64,000 bases of DNA, from positions 29,591 to 93,590 of the forward strand of contig CALEKY010000037.1 in the NCBI GenBank assembly GCA_937902995.1. Direction: 5' to 3'. A program made the translations under genes and the position numbers. Source of the stretch: an uncultured Sinobacteraceae bacterium (GTDB lineage: Bacteria; Pseudomonadota; Gammaproteobacteria; Steroidobacterales; Steroidobacteraceae). The first letter of the stretch is position 1; every line of letters starts with the position of its first letter. Below, piece after piece: positions 34,104 to 43,078 of this stretch. Below the pieces are notes generated by a model. The model was not told where the DNA came from, did no database searches, and saw only the letters and a list, made by a program, of their open reading frames with translations.

Positions 34104-35165
34104 GTGACATATCGAGTCATTCAGTGGGCCACGGGCGCGATCGGTAAGACTTGTCTGCGCCAGATCATCGATCATCCCGATCTCGAGCTCGTCGGCCTGT
34201 ACACGTACTCGCCGCAGAAAGAGGGACGCGACGCCGGAGAAATTGCGCGCCGTGCACCGACCGGCGTGAAAGCAACGCGCGACATCGAGGAAATCCTGGC
34301 GCTCGATGCCGATTGCGTGATTCACAATCCGCGCGAAGGCGAGCATTTCAATACGCACAACGAAGACGTCATTCGTCTGCTGCGCTCCGGGAAGAACGTG
34401 ATCTCCACGGTCATGTTCACGTATCCGCATGCGCACGAGCCGGAGCACCTGCAAAGCCTCGAGGCGGCTTGCCGCGAAGGCAATTCGACGTTGTTCGGCA
34501 CGGGCATCAATCCCGGTTTCATCGTCGAACGCATCGCCGTTGGGCTCACCGGTGCATGTTGCAACGTGCAGTCGCTGCGCGTGCGCGAGGTGTACGACTG
34601 CTCGCCGGTCGTTTCGCCCGGATTCATTTTCGAGCAATGCCGCATGGGCAGCGATCCGGAGCAGTTGCGTGCGGGGAGCTCCACGCAAGAACTGTTCACG
34701 CGCACGTTCGCCGAAGTGATCCGTTACGTCGGCGATCAGCTCGGCGTCAAATACGACGGTATCGAGGCCGATCACGAATTCTGCGTCGCCCCGCACGACG
34801 TGCATTGCCGCGCAGGAGTGATTCCGAAAGGCACGGTAGCGAACATTCGCTGGCGCTGGCACGGCATCGTCGACGGCAAGCGCTTCTTCACGATCGAAAT
34901 GGTCTGGCTGATCGATCGCACGCTGCCGGGCTGGGATTACGACGACGGCTGGGAGATCGAAATCGAAGGTGCGCCGGGCATGCACGTGCGCATCGATCTC
35001 AAAGATCCGGTCGGCATGCCCGATCGCTCGAAGGCCATTCAATACGCCGTGGCGGGTCCTTGCATTCGCGCGATTCCCGTCGTGTGCGCTGCACCGCCCG
35101 GCGTGCTCGTCGTACCGTCGTTTGCACCCTGGACGCCCCGAATGCCTCGTCCAAATCAGAAATGA
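34104..35165 (+). CDS. Dihydrodipicolinate reductase-like / diaminopentanoate dehydrogenase-family oxidoreductase
   Basis: 353 residues from a GTG start, preceded by GGGGGAATTC. N-terminal Rossmann fold YRVIQWATGAIGKTCLRQII (GxxGxxG-like) with LVGLYTYSPQKEGRDAGEIA, then NPGFIVERIAVGLTG and a mixed C-terminal domain. The DapB-N-like fold and length match proteins annotated as 2,4-diaminopentanoate dehydrogenase, most of which in non-fermenting bacteria have unknown substrates. In this setting it may reduce or oxidise a keto acid or aldehyde rather than a diamine. Confidence 0.85.
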   Translation: MTYRVIQWATGAIGKTCLRQIIDHPDLELVGLYTYSPQKEGRDAGEIARRAPTGVKATRDIEEILALDADCVIHNPREGEHFNTHNEDVIRLLRSGKNVISTVMFTYPHAHEPEHLQSLEAACREGNSTLFGTGINPGFIVERIAVGLTGACCNVQSLRVREVYDCSPVVSPGFIFEQCRMGSDPEQLRAGSSTQELFTRTFAEVIRYVGDQLGVKYDGIEADHEFCVAPHDVHCRAGVIPKGTVANIRWRWHGIVDGKRFFTIEMVWLIDRTLPGWDYDDGWEIEIEGAPGMHVRIDLKDPVGMPDRSKAIQYAVAGPCIRAIPVVCAAPPGVLVVPSFAPWTPRMPRPNQK

Positions 35166-35174
35166 GGTGATCGA

Positions 35175-36308
35175 ATGAGCACCGGCAGTCCCGAATCCAA
35201 TCTCGGCGCCTCGAGGCGCACGTTCCTGCAAGCCGCCGTCGGCGCAGGGCTCGTCGCGGCGAGCGCGTGTTCGAATGAGCCCTCGTCCGCTTCACGAACG
35301 AAGGAAGACACCGATCCGGCGAATGGCGCGCCCATGCAGCGTGTCGACATTCATCATCACATCGTGCCGCAGTTCTACGTGGAGGCGCTGCGCGGCATCG
35401 GCGTCAACGATGTGACCGGCGTACCGTTTCCGTCCTGGTCACCCGAAGCGATGCACGCGGCCATCGATCGGATCGGCGTCACCAAGGCGATCGTTTCGAT
35501 CTCCGCGCCGGGTGTGTACTTCGGCGATAGAGGCTTTGCGCGCGAGCTGGCGCGGCGCTGCAACGAATATCACGCCGAGCTCATTCGCGAGGCTCCGGAT
35601 CGGGTCGGCGGTTTCGCCAGCATTCCTCTGCCTTCGGTGGAAGATGCCATTGCCGAGACCACGCACGCGCTCGATGTGCTGGGCCTCGACGGTGTGTGTC
35701 TGCTGACGAACTACGACGGTGTGTACTTGGGCGCACCGCAGTTCGACGAATACCTCGACTTCCTGAATCGTCGTCGCGCGGTCGTGTTCATGCATCCGAC
35801 GATGGCGCCGCCCGCGAAGCTGCCCGACATGCCGGTCTCGCCGTCCATTCTCGAGTTCGTGTTCGACACGACGCGGGCCATCGCGAGTCTGCTCATCACC
35901 GGCGCGCTCGAACGCTATCCGGACATCCGATTCATCGTCTCGCATCTCGGCGGCACGATGCCTTGGGTGGCCTGGCGGCTGCGTCTGTACGATCTTTCGC
36001 CGCGCGAGCCGTATCAGAAGTTCCGTGACATTGCGCCGCATCCGGTCGCGCATTACCTCTCGCGGCTCTATTACGACGTTGCGGTGTCCGCTTCGCCGAG
36101 CAATCTGCGCACCGTGCTCGATCTCGCCGGACCCGAGCACATTCTGTTCGGCTCCGATTATCCGTTCCTGCCGCCCAACCTGCTCGAGAGCAATACGCAG
36201 TCGGTGTTCGAATCGGGCGTGTTCGACGAGCAGACGCTGCACGCGATCGCGTACGGCAATGCGAACAAGCTGTTCGCGAAGACCGAACGCGATACGAAAC
36301 CGGCTTAG
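35175..36308 (+). CDS. Exported amidohydrolase (ACMSD-like fold) with Tat-lipoprotein-type signal
   Basis: 377 residues. N-terminus SRRTFLQAAVGAGLVAASAC has a twin Arg, a hydrophobic stretch and a Cys after ASA, suggesting Tat export and perhaps lipid anchoring (the lipobox lacks the usual Leu/Val). Metal-binding residues of amidohydrolase-2: HxH in VDIHHHIVP, His in VVFMHPT, His in IVSHLGG and Asp in FGSDYPF. An internal Met just before VDIHHH is where cytosolic relatives begin, so a signal seems to have been added. Decarboxylase or hydrolase; in an operon of cytosolic enzymes its location is unexpected. Confidence 0.88.
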   Translation: MSTGSPESNLGASRRTFLQAAVGAGLVAASACSNEPSSASRTKEDTDPANGAPMQRVDIHHHIVPQFYVEALRGIGVNDVTGVPFPSWSPEAMHAAIDRIGVTKAIVSISAPGVYFGDRGFARELARRCNEYHAELIREAPDRVGGFASIPLPSVEDAIAETTHALDVLGLDGVCLLTNYDGVYLGAPQFDEYLDFLNRRRAVVFMHPTMAPPAKLPDMPVSPSILEFVFDTTRAIASLLITGALERYPDIRFIVSHLGGTMPWVAWRLRLYDLSPREPYQKFRDIAPHPVAHYLSRLYYDVAVSASPSNLRTVLDLAGPEHILFGSDYPFLPPNLLESNTQSVFESGVFDEQTLHAIAYGNANKLFAKTERDTKPA

Positions 36309-36317
36309 CGGGGAACG

Positions 36318-37067
36318 ATGCAGCTCGCCGATGCCGAAGTGATCGTGACCGGCGGCGCCTCGGGGCTCGGGGCGGCCACTGCGCGTCTGCTGCGCGAATG
36401 CGGCGCGCGCGTGCACATTTGGGACTGCGACGATTCGCACGGTTTGGCGCTCGCGCGCGAGCTCGACGCGCGGTACGCCCACGTCGATGTGGCGCGCACG
36501 GAAACCATCGCCGCGGCGCTCGAGTCGGTCGTCGCACCGCGCGCGCTCGTCAACTGCGCCGGCATCGGCCGCGCCGCCAAGGTGCTCGGCCGCCGCGGTC
36601 CGCATCCGCTGGAGCTGTTTCAGCAAGTGATCGCGGTCAATCTCGTCGGCAGCTTCGACTGCGCGCGACAAGTCGCCGCGAAGATGGCGCGTTGCGAGCC
36701 GGATGCAGAAGGCGAACGCGGCGTCATCGTTCACGTCAGCTCGGCGCTCGCCTTCGAGGGTCGCAGCAGCGATTGCGCGTACGCCGCTTCCAAAGCCGGT
36801 GTCCTCGGCATGGTGCTGCCTATGGCGCGCGATCTCGCCGCGTACGGCATCCGCTGCAATGCCATTGCCCCCGGATTGTTCGACACGCCGATGCTGGCGC
36901 AATTGCCGGACGACGTGCGTGCCGGATTGATCGAGCACGTGCCGTTCCCGCAGCGGCTCGGACGCGCCGAGGAATTCGCGCGCTTCGTCAAGGAAGTCTG
37001 CGAGAACCGCATGCTCAACGGCGCCGTGATTCGCTTGGACGGCGCGCTACGCAATCCCGCGCATTGA
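36318..37067 (+). CDS. SDR of the HSD10 / type 2 3-hydroxyacyl-CoA dehydrogenase kind
   Basis: 249 residues. VIVTGGASGLGAATARLL (cofactor), WDCDD after beta-2 (Asp, NAD), NCAGIGRA, Ser in IVHVSSALAFEG, YAASKAGVLG (Tyr-Lys), GLFDTPMLAQLPDDVR and the C-terminal LGRAEEFARFVKEV with MLNGAVIRLDGALR. The last motifs are typical of HSD10-like enzymes, which oxidise 3-hydroxyacyl-CoAs, often 2-methyl-branched, and hydroxysteroids. This agrees with the racemases in the window. Confidence 0.92.
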   Translation: MQLADAEVIVTGGASGLGAATARLLRECGARVHIWDCDDSHGLALARELDARYAHVDVARTETIAAALESVVAPRALVNCAGIGRAAKVLGRRGPHPLELFQQVIAVNLVGSFDCARQVAAKMARCEPDAEGERGVIVHVSSALAFEGRSSDCAYAASKAGVLGMVLPMARDLAAYGIRCNAIAPGLFDTPMLAQLPDDVRAGLIEHVPFPQRLGRAEEFARFVKEVCENRMLNGAVIRLDGALRNPAH

Positions 37068-37079
37068 GAGGCCACCGCG

Positions 37080-38435
37080 ATGGCGACACCAGCAAGAGCG
37101 TTCGACCCGTCGATTTCGGCGGATGCGATGCCCTATCCGTCCGCCGCACGCGCTTGGAGCGCGCTCGCGGTCCTCTCGATCGCATACATGTTCTCGTTCA
37201 TCGATCGCTTCGTGCTGTCGTTGATGGTCGAACCGATCAAACGCGATCTCGCCTTGAGCGATCTGCAGATCAGCCTCCTGCAAGGCTTGTCGTTTGCGCT
37301 GTTCTACACGCTTGCTGGTCTGCCGGTCGGGCGGCTCGTCGATTCGCGCTCGCGGATCGGCATCGTCGCGGTCGGCGTCGCGGTGTGGAGCCTGATGACC
37401 GCGGCCTGCGGACTGGCATCGCGCTTCTGGCATTTGTTCCTGGCCCGCATCGGTGTCGGCGTCGGCGAGGCGGCGCTGGTGCCGGCTGCGTATTCGCTGA
37501 TCACCGATTTCTTCCCCAAACAGCGTCACGGACTGGCGATGAGCGTGTTCTCGCTCGGCACGTCGCTCGGCGCAGGGTTGGCGTTCATCGTCGGCGGCTA
37601 TGCAATCCAGCTCATCACCGCCGCAGGCAGCCGCACCTTCCCGATCGTCGGCACGCTCGATCCATGGCAACTCACGTTCGTGTACGTCGGATTGCCGGGG
37701 CTCGCGGTCGCTGCGCTTGCCTTGCTCGTCGGCGAGCCGCCGCGCCGCGGCGATGTCAACGCGCAGTCCATTCCGATCAAGGAAGTCCTTGCACACTTCC
37801 GTAAGCGCGCGCGCGTCATCACCTTGCATCACATTTCGATGGGTCTCGCGGGCATCGGTACGTTTGCGATGATGTCGTGGACGCCGACCATGCTCATCCG
37901 AACGCGCGGTTGGACGCCTGGCGAAGCCGGGCTTGCGCTTGGCGGCGCCATTCTGATCGCGGGCACGATCGGTGTCGTCGCGGCAGGTTGGATCGGCGAT
38001 CGCCTGGTACAGCGCGGCCGAGCGCACGGTCAGTTGATGGTTTGTGCGCTGGCCATGGCCATCGGCGCGGTGGGCGCAGCGACGTTTCCGATCCAACAAT
38101 CGACGCCCTGGCTTCTCGCAGCCTTCCTGCTCGCCATGCTCGGCGGCTACATGATCGTCGGCTGCTCCGCAGCTGCTCTACAGCAGCTCGTACCCAATCG
38201 AATGCGCGGTCAGGCTTCTGCGGTATACCTGTTGGTGACCAATTTGATCGGCCTCGGTTTCGGTCCCACTGTCGTCGCACTGCTCACCGAGCACGTGTTC
38301 CGCGATCCTGCTGCACTGCCGTGGTCGCTCGCCATCAGCGCAGGTACTGCGTACGTTGCCTCGTTGATCGGATTCTTGTCGGTGCTGCGCCCATTCGAGC
38401 GCACGGTGCAAGCCGAGCAAGGAACGGCTGCTTAG
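37080..38435 (+). CDS. MFS transporter, spinster-like
   Basis: 451 residues with twelve predicted helices. WSALAVLSIAYMFSFIDRFV opens helix 1, followed by VEPIKRDLALSDLQISLLQG, GLPVGRLVDSRSRIGIVAVG, FLARIGVGVGEAALVPAAYS and LITDFFPKQRHGLAMSVFSL, the layout of bacterial spinster-type MFS proteins common beside catabolic SDR/CoA genes. Uptake or export of the substrate across the inner membrane is likely. Last gene of the seven-gene operon, ending 8 bp from the convergent M24 gene. Confidence 0.93.
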   Translation: MATPARAFDPSISADAMPYPSAARAWSALAVLSIAYMFSFIDRFVLSLMVEPIKRDLALSDLQISLLQGLSFALFYTLAGLPVGRLVDSRSRIGIVAVGVAVWSLMTAACGLASRFWHLFLARIGVGVGEAALVPAAYSLITDFFPKQRHGLAMSVFSLGTSLGAGLAFIVGGYAIQLITAAGSRTFPIVGTLDPWQLTFVYVGLPGLAVAALALLVGEPPRRGDVNAQSIPIKEVLAHFRKRARVITLHHISMGLAGIGTFAMMSWTPTMLIRTRGWTPGEAGLALGGAILIAGTIGVVAAGWIGDRLVQRGRAHGQLMVCALAMAIGAVGAATFPIQQSTPWLLAAFLLAMLGGYMIVGCSAAALQQLVPNRMRGQASAVYLLVTNLIGLGFGPTVVALLTEHVFRDPAALPWSLAISAGTAYVASLIGFLSVLRPFERTVQAEQGTAA

Positions 38436-38442
38436 AAGCGCT

Positions 38443-39639
38443 TCAAAGCTCGACGATTTCCGGCGGGAACGAATGCAGGCGCTCGACGCCCGTGTCCGTG
38501 ACCAAGAAGTTGTCGCATAGCGTGAAGAACCCGGCCGCAGTTGCATAGCTCGGGTGACAGGCGAAGTTCATGTTCGCCTGAACGGCGAACGGTTCGTCGT
38601 CGCGCACCAAGGGCCGCTCGACGAGATCGTAGCCTTGACCGTGACAGAACAGCCGTTGCTCCGCGGGCCGGCCGTTCTCGACCAGAAAAGCGTTGTAGTC
38701 GCGCCAGATCTGCGCGCAGCTCGCGCCCGGTTTCAGCAGCGATGCCGCGAAGTTCTGCGCACGACGCACGAACGCCATCTCGGCGTGCATTTGCTCGCTT
38801 GCCTTACCGAACACGCACATCCTGCCGAGCTCGGTGTAGAACCCGCCCGGTCCGTTGTTCTCGATCAACAGATTGAGATAGTCGCCCTCGCGGATCGTGC
38901 GATTCTGATAGTGACGAATGCCGTACGGCACCGCCGTGCCCTGTGGTGCGGAAGCGCACAGGAAAATGCCTTGCTCGCTCCCGAGCCGCTGGCCGACGTG
39001 TTGCGCGATGGCCGTCACTTCGCAGTCGCGCATACCGGGGCGTACCTGCTTGATCACTTCGTACATGCACTCGTCTTGCATGCGCGCCGTCTTGCGAATG
39101 AGCTCGATCTCCTCGTGACTCTTGACCGACTTGATCTCGTCGACGAGGTCCGTGGCGTCGACCACGGTTGCGTTCGAAAGCACGGTGCGGCGCAAGTGAT
39201 CCATGACGACGAGCGAATGCGAGGCCGGCCCGACGATGCCCACAACGGCCTTCGCATACGGCTGAAGCGCCCGTTCCATCGCGTGAGCTTCGTAGACCGA
39301 CGTGTAGTGGACCGAGGCATAACCCGGCGCACCGAGCATTCTGTGCACGCCGCGGTAAGGGCCGTCGCCCTCCGGTTTCAAACGCCGGTCCATGCCGAAC
39401 GTGCCTTGCGCAACGATGGTCATGTCCTCGTGCAGCGGGAACACGACGCCGGTCGGATATCCCGTCGTCGCGGGCACGTCCGTGAACCATTTGACGTACC
39501 CGCCGAGGAAATCGTTGCTGTTACGTACGTACAGCACGTCGATGCCGCGCTCTTGCATCCGGGTGCGCACCGCGCGCCAGCGACGCTCGAGCTCGGCATT
39601 GCTGATCGCGCAATTGATTCGTTCCGAGTTCTGGCTCAT
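38443..39639 (-). CDS. M24 (creatinase/prolidase-fold) protein with altered metal site
   Basis: 398 residues with creatinase N-domain (VLYVRNSNDFLGGYVKWFTD) and pita-bread C-domain. The five metal ligands D-D-H-E-E of aminopeptidase P are changed: the first Asp region reads LLIENNGPGG (Glu260), the second FYTELGRM (Glu270), His333 in FCHGQGYDL and Glu341 in VERP remain, and the last Glu region reads FFTLCDNFL (Cys375). Creatinase itself works without metal, so a C-N hydrolase of that kind, or an enzyme on an amide intermediate, is more likely than a peptidase. Confidence 0.88.
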   Translation of the reverse strand: MSQNSERINCAISNAELERRWRAVRTRMQERGIDVLYVRNSNDFLGGYVKWFTDVPATTGYPTGVVFPLHEDMTIVAQGTFGMDRRLKPEGDGPYRGVHRMLGAPGYASVHYTSVYEAHAMERALQPYAKAVVGIVGPASHSLVVMDHLRRTVLSNATVVDATDLVDEIKSVKSHEEIELIRKTARMQDECMYEVIKQVRPGMRDCEVTAIAQHVGQRLGSEQGIFLCASAPQGTAVPYGIRHYQNRTIREGDYLNLLIENNGPGGFYTELGRMCVFGKASEQMHAEMAFVRRAQNFAASLLKPGASCAQIWRDYNAFLVENGRPAEQRLFCHGQGYDLVERPLVRDDEPFAVQANMNFACHPSYATAAGFFTLCDNFLVTDTGVERLHSFPPEIVEL

Positions 39640-39673
39640 AAGGCGAATGACGACGAATATGCACGGTCACCCC

Positions 39674-39694
39674 GAGTTTGTACACTCGCTTGAC
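39674..39694. promoter_or_regulatory. Divergent promoter region with dyads; weak GTCAA-type site 7
   Basis: GAGT-N6-ACTC (39674-39687) overlaps GTACA-CTCGC-TTGAC (39680-39694), which has one perfect TTGAC half and a degenerate other half at the right spacing. It lies between the divergent M24 and D-2-hydroxyacid dehydrogenase genes, the only promoter region of the 28-52 kb block with such a poor match. Confidence 0.3.
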
Positions 39695-39744
39695 GATTCA
39701 ATCGTAGCTCGGCGAAGTTGCGCTGCGGCGAAGGAGAAGTCCCT

Positions 39745-40707
39745 TTGATCGACGTGTTGCTATTGACGCCTTCGCAGGCCGGTATCGCCGAACAGTTGCT
39801 GGACGGTCTGGCGAGCGAATTCCCCGAGCTTTCGATCGCACACGCACGTAACGCGGTCGAAGCCGCAGGCCGTATCGAGTCGGCGGAGATTCTGTTCACT
39901 TTCGGGGCGTATCTGTCCGACGAGCTGCTACAGCGCGCCGGCCGCCTACGTTGGATTCAAGCGCTGGGCTCGGGAATGGACGGGATCGTCGAACTGCCTT
40001 CGCTACGACCCGAGGTGCTGCTTACGAACGCCCGCGGTGCGACAGCGCATCCCGTTTCCGAAACCGCCTTGGCGTTGATGTTTGCGCTGAGCCGCGATCT
40101 GCCGCAGCTGCTGCGTAACCAACGGGACCGCGTGTGGAAACGCTGGGCACCTGCGCTGCTGCGCGGCAAATGCGTCGTCATCGTCGGCTTGGGGGCCATC
40201 GCCGAAGCGCTCGCCGTCAAATGCCAGGCGCTCGGCATGCGTACTATCGGTGTCAGCAGGCGCTCGGCCGCTCCGGGCTTCGAGCGCATCCTGCCGCGCA
40301 GCGAATTGCACACGGCCGCTGCGCTGGCGGATTTCCTCGTGCTGCTCACGCCCTACGACGAATCCACTCATCACCTGATCGACGCAACCGTGCTGTCCGC
40401 CATGCGCCCCGAGGCGTATCTGGTCAATGTGGCGCGCGGCGGCGTAGTCGACGAAGCAGCGCTCATCGCCTGCCTGCAGCGAGGCGCCATCGCCGGGGCT
40501 GCCCTCGACGTATTCGCCCGCGAGCCGCTTCCGGAGGACAGCCCGTTGTGGTCCCTGCCCAACGTGATCGTCTCCCCGCACATGGCCGGCCTGAATCAGA
40601 GCTATGCCGCTGATTTGTTGCCGATCCTGCGCCACAACGTACGCGCTTTTCTAAACGGCGATATCGCGGCGATGCTGAACGTCGTGCATCGCCGCACGTT
40701 GAGTTGA
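39745..40707 (+). CDS. D-isomer-specific 2-hydroxyacid dehydrogenase
   Basis: 320 residues from a TTG start chosen because AAGGAGAA lies 7 nt upstream. NAD(P)-binding VVIVGLGAIAEALAVKCQAL (the third Gly of GxGxxG is Ala), NVARGGVVDEAALIACLQRG with the substrate Arg, DVFAREPLPEDSPLW with the catalytic Glu and VIVSPHMAGL with the catalytic His are all present. It reduces a 2-keto acid to a D-2-hydroxy acid or the reverse. Divergent from the M24 gene, so the two may serve one step sequence. Confidence 0.93.
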   Translation: MIDVLLLTPSQAGIAEQLLDGLASEFPELSIAHARNAVEAAGRIESAEILFTFGAYLSDELLQRAGRLRWIQALGSGMDGIVELPSLRPEVLLTNARGATAHPVSETALALMFALSRDLPQLLRNQRDRVWKRWAPALLRGKCVVIVGLGAIAEALAVKCQALGMRTIGVSRRSAAPGFERILPRSELHTAAALADFLVLLTPYDESTHHLIDATVLSAMRPEAYLVNVARGGVVDEAALIACLQRGAIAGAALDVFAREPLPEDSPLWSLPNVIVSPHMAGLNQSYAADLLPILRHNVRAFLNGDIAAMLNVVHRRTLS

Positions 40708-40763
40708 CAATTGCCGGCACGACCTGCCTGGATATGACAACCTTCTTGACTATCTGCAAAACC

Positions 40764-40778
40764 GTCAAGTAACCTGAC
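40764..40778. promoter_or_regulatory. GTCAA-N5-TTGAC-type operator, site 3 (one mismatch)
   Basis: GTCAA-GTAAC-CTGAC lies 53 bp upstream of the TonB receptor start. An extra TTGAC half-site (40746-40750) lies 13 nt upstream of the dyad. Confidence 0.55.
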
Positions 40779-40830
40779 GACTACCACAACCTACATTCAA
40801 GTCACTGACGCATCAAGGGGGAATGTCGTG

Positions 40831-43059
40831 ATGTCTCATTTTCGCCTCACCCGTCGTCCGTTCAGGGGCGTCAACGACCCGTTGGTCGTCGGACTGCTTG
40901 GATTGCTCCCGATCGTCGCCACTGCCCAATCGCAGGATGCTTCGTCCACGACGTCTGCGCTGGAGACGATCGTGGTTACAGCGCAAAAGCGCGAACAGAG
41001 CCTGCAAGAGGTGCCGATCTCGATCAGCGTCGTCTCCGGTGAGGCGATCGCCTCCGGGTCGATCAAAGGTTTCGAGGATCTCGACGAAAGCGTTCCCAAC
41101 CTGTTCATCGCGCGCAGCCCCGGCGCCGATGCGATCTTCATCCGCGGCATCGGCTCCGGCGCCGGCAGTCCGTCGCTCGACCAGTCGGTCGTGATGTTCG
41201 TGGACGGCGTGTACGCCGGCCGTTCGCGTCAATTCCAGACACCGTTCCTGGACGTCGAGCGCATCGAAGTGCTGCGCGGGCCCCAGGGTGCGTTGGTGGG
41301 CAAGAACACCAGCGCCGGTGCGATCAACATCGTGACCGCCCGTCCTACCGATACGTTCGAGGGCTTCGTCAGCGCCGAATACGATTTCGAGCTGGAAGGC
41401 ACGACGTTGAACGGCGTGGTCTCCGGTCCGCTCAGCGATCGATTCAGCATGCGCCTCGCTGCGAAATATCAGGACCTGGACGGCTACATCCGCAACGTCA
41501 TGAACAATCAGGACGAGCCGAGCCGCGAAGGAAGCGCGGTGCGTCTGACCGGTATGTATTCGGGCGATGCGCTGACGATCACGGCCAAGGTCGAGCACAC
41601 CGAGCTCGACGTCAGCGGCAACCCTTACGTCATGACGACGCAACTCCTCGGCCGCAAGCTAGACCGCACGAAGGAGTCCGGCAGCTCGCTCGGCGGCGAC
41701 TTCGACAACAACGAAACGAACAACGCCACGCTGACGATCGATTACGAGTTCGGCGGTCACACGTTCACGTCGATCACCGGCTATTCGGAGTACAAGACGC
41801 GGCATTCGACCGACGCGGACTTCTTCGAGGCGGATTTGGCGTACTCGAACTTCGACGAGGACTACGAGCAGGTCTCACAGGAATTCCGCCTACTGTCGCC
41901 GACCGGCCAAACGATCGAGTACGTGGTCGGTGTTTACTGGCACGATGCCGATCTGACCGAATGGCGCGGTACCGCGTCTTTCTTCGCTCCTGCAGCCAGC
42001 ACGTTCCGCACGTTCGTGCAGGACAATCGCGCACTTTCGGGCTATGCGCAGGTCACCTGGAACATCACCGACGACTTCCGCATCGCCGTGAACGGCCGCT
42101 ACACGAAAGAGAAGAAGGAAGCGCGCTATGTCCGCATCGGCGGTCCGCTCGCCTTCACGGAACGCCAAGGCGCCTTGCAAGCCGACATTAGCGACAAGCT
42201 GGATGAGGACGAATTCGATCCGGCCGTGACGCTGCAATGGGATGTAACGCCCAATCTCATGGTGTTCGCGAGCTACGGACAGGGCTCGAAGAGCGGCGGC
42301 TTCCAGGGCGCCATTCCCAACGCCACTGCCGCGCAATTCCAGTTCGCGCCCGAGACCTCGGAGTCGTACGAGGTCGGTATGAAGAGCGTGTTCTCGCGCG
42401 GCTACTTCGATCTGACCGTGTTCGACACCACATACGACGATCTACAGGTGTCGTCGGCGATTCAGTCGGACCCGAACGTCAGCGTGTTCGCGTTCTTCAC
42501 CGGCAACGCGGCGAGCGCATCTGCGCGCGGCGCCGAAGCGAGCGCCGTGATCCGCGCAACCGATTCGCTGCTCATCAACGCCTCGCTCGCCTACATCTCG
42601 GCGAAGTTCGACAGCTATCCGCACGGCCCGTGCGCGACCGGTCAAGCGCCCGACGATCCGGTGCGCGGCTCGTGTAATCTGACGGGCGTCCGCCTGCCGT
42701 TCGCGTCGAAGTGGAGCGGCAGCCTGAGCCTCACCTACTCGCGCGATCTCACGGATCGTCTGGCATTCACCACGACCGCGACGGCAAACTTCCGTACGGA
42801 TTTCCGTGCCGAGTTCCCGAACGATCCGATGTTCGTGCAAGACGACTACGTGAAGTACGATCTGCGCGTCGGCTTCAAGTGGGACGACCGCATCGAAGTC
42901 GCACTGCTCGGCCGCAACCTCACCGACGAGTACACGTTCGGCTTCGGCGGTACGGGCAACCTGGCGACGAACCCGGTGTTCGGCTTGGCGCCGGATGCGC
43001 GCATGTTGCCGCTCGACTTGCCGCGAACGATCGCCTTGCAGGCTCGGTACAACTTCTGA
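40831..43059 (+). CDS. TonB-dependent receptor
   Basis: 742 residues. Signal peptide to about ATAQ, then ALETIVVTAQKREQSLQEVP (TonB box, plug), AIFIRGIGSGAGSPSLDQ, IEVLRGPQGALVGKNTSAGA and a barrel ending in TIALQARYNF with the terminal Phe. An in-frame GTG directly precedes the ATG; AGGGGGAA spacing suits either. It heads a unit with a molybdenum hydroxylase and an MFS carrier, so it probably imports their substrate or a relative. A GTCAA-type operator lies upstream. Confidence 0.95.
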   Translation: MSHFRLTRRPFRGVNDPLVVGLLGLLPIVATAQSQDASSTTSALETIVVTAQKREQSLQEVPISISVVSGEAIASGSIKGFEDLDESVPNLFIARSPGADAIFIRGIGSGAGSPSLDQSVVMFVDGVYAGRSRQFQTPFLDVERIEVLRGPQGALVGKNTSAGAINIVTARPTDTFEGFVSAEYDFELEGTTLNGVVSGPLSDRFSMRLAAKYQDLDGYIRNVMNNQDEPSREGSAVRLTGMYSGDALTITAKVEHTELDVSGNPYVMTTQLLGRKLDRTKESGSSLGGDFDNNETNNATLTIDYEFGGHTFTSITGYSEYKTRHSTDADFFEADLAYSNFDEDYEQVSQEFRLLSPTGQTIEYVVGVYWHDADLTEWRGTASFFAPAASTFRTFVQDNRALSGYAQVTWNITDDFRIAVNGRYTKEKKEARYVRIGGPLAFTERQGALQADISDKLDEDEFDPAVTLQWDVTPNLMVFASYGQGSKSGGFQGAIPNATAAQFQFAPETSESYEVGMKSVFSRGYFDLTVFDTTYDDLQVSSAIQSDPNVSVFAFFTGNAASASARGAEASAVIRATDSLLINASLAYISAKFDSYPHGPCATGQAPDDPVRGSCNLTGVRLPFASKWSGSLSLTYSRDLTDRLAFTTTATANFRTDFRAEFPNDPMFVQDDYVKYDLRVGFKWDDRIEVALLGRNLTDEYTFGFGGTGNLATNPVFGLAPDARMLPLDLPRTIALQARYNF

Positions 43060-43078
43060 TGCAACTTCGGTCCGCCAA

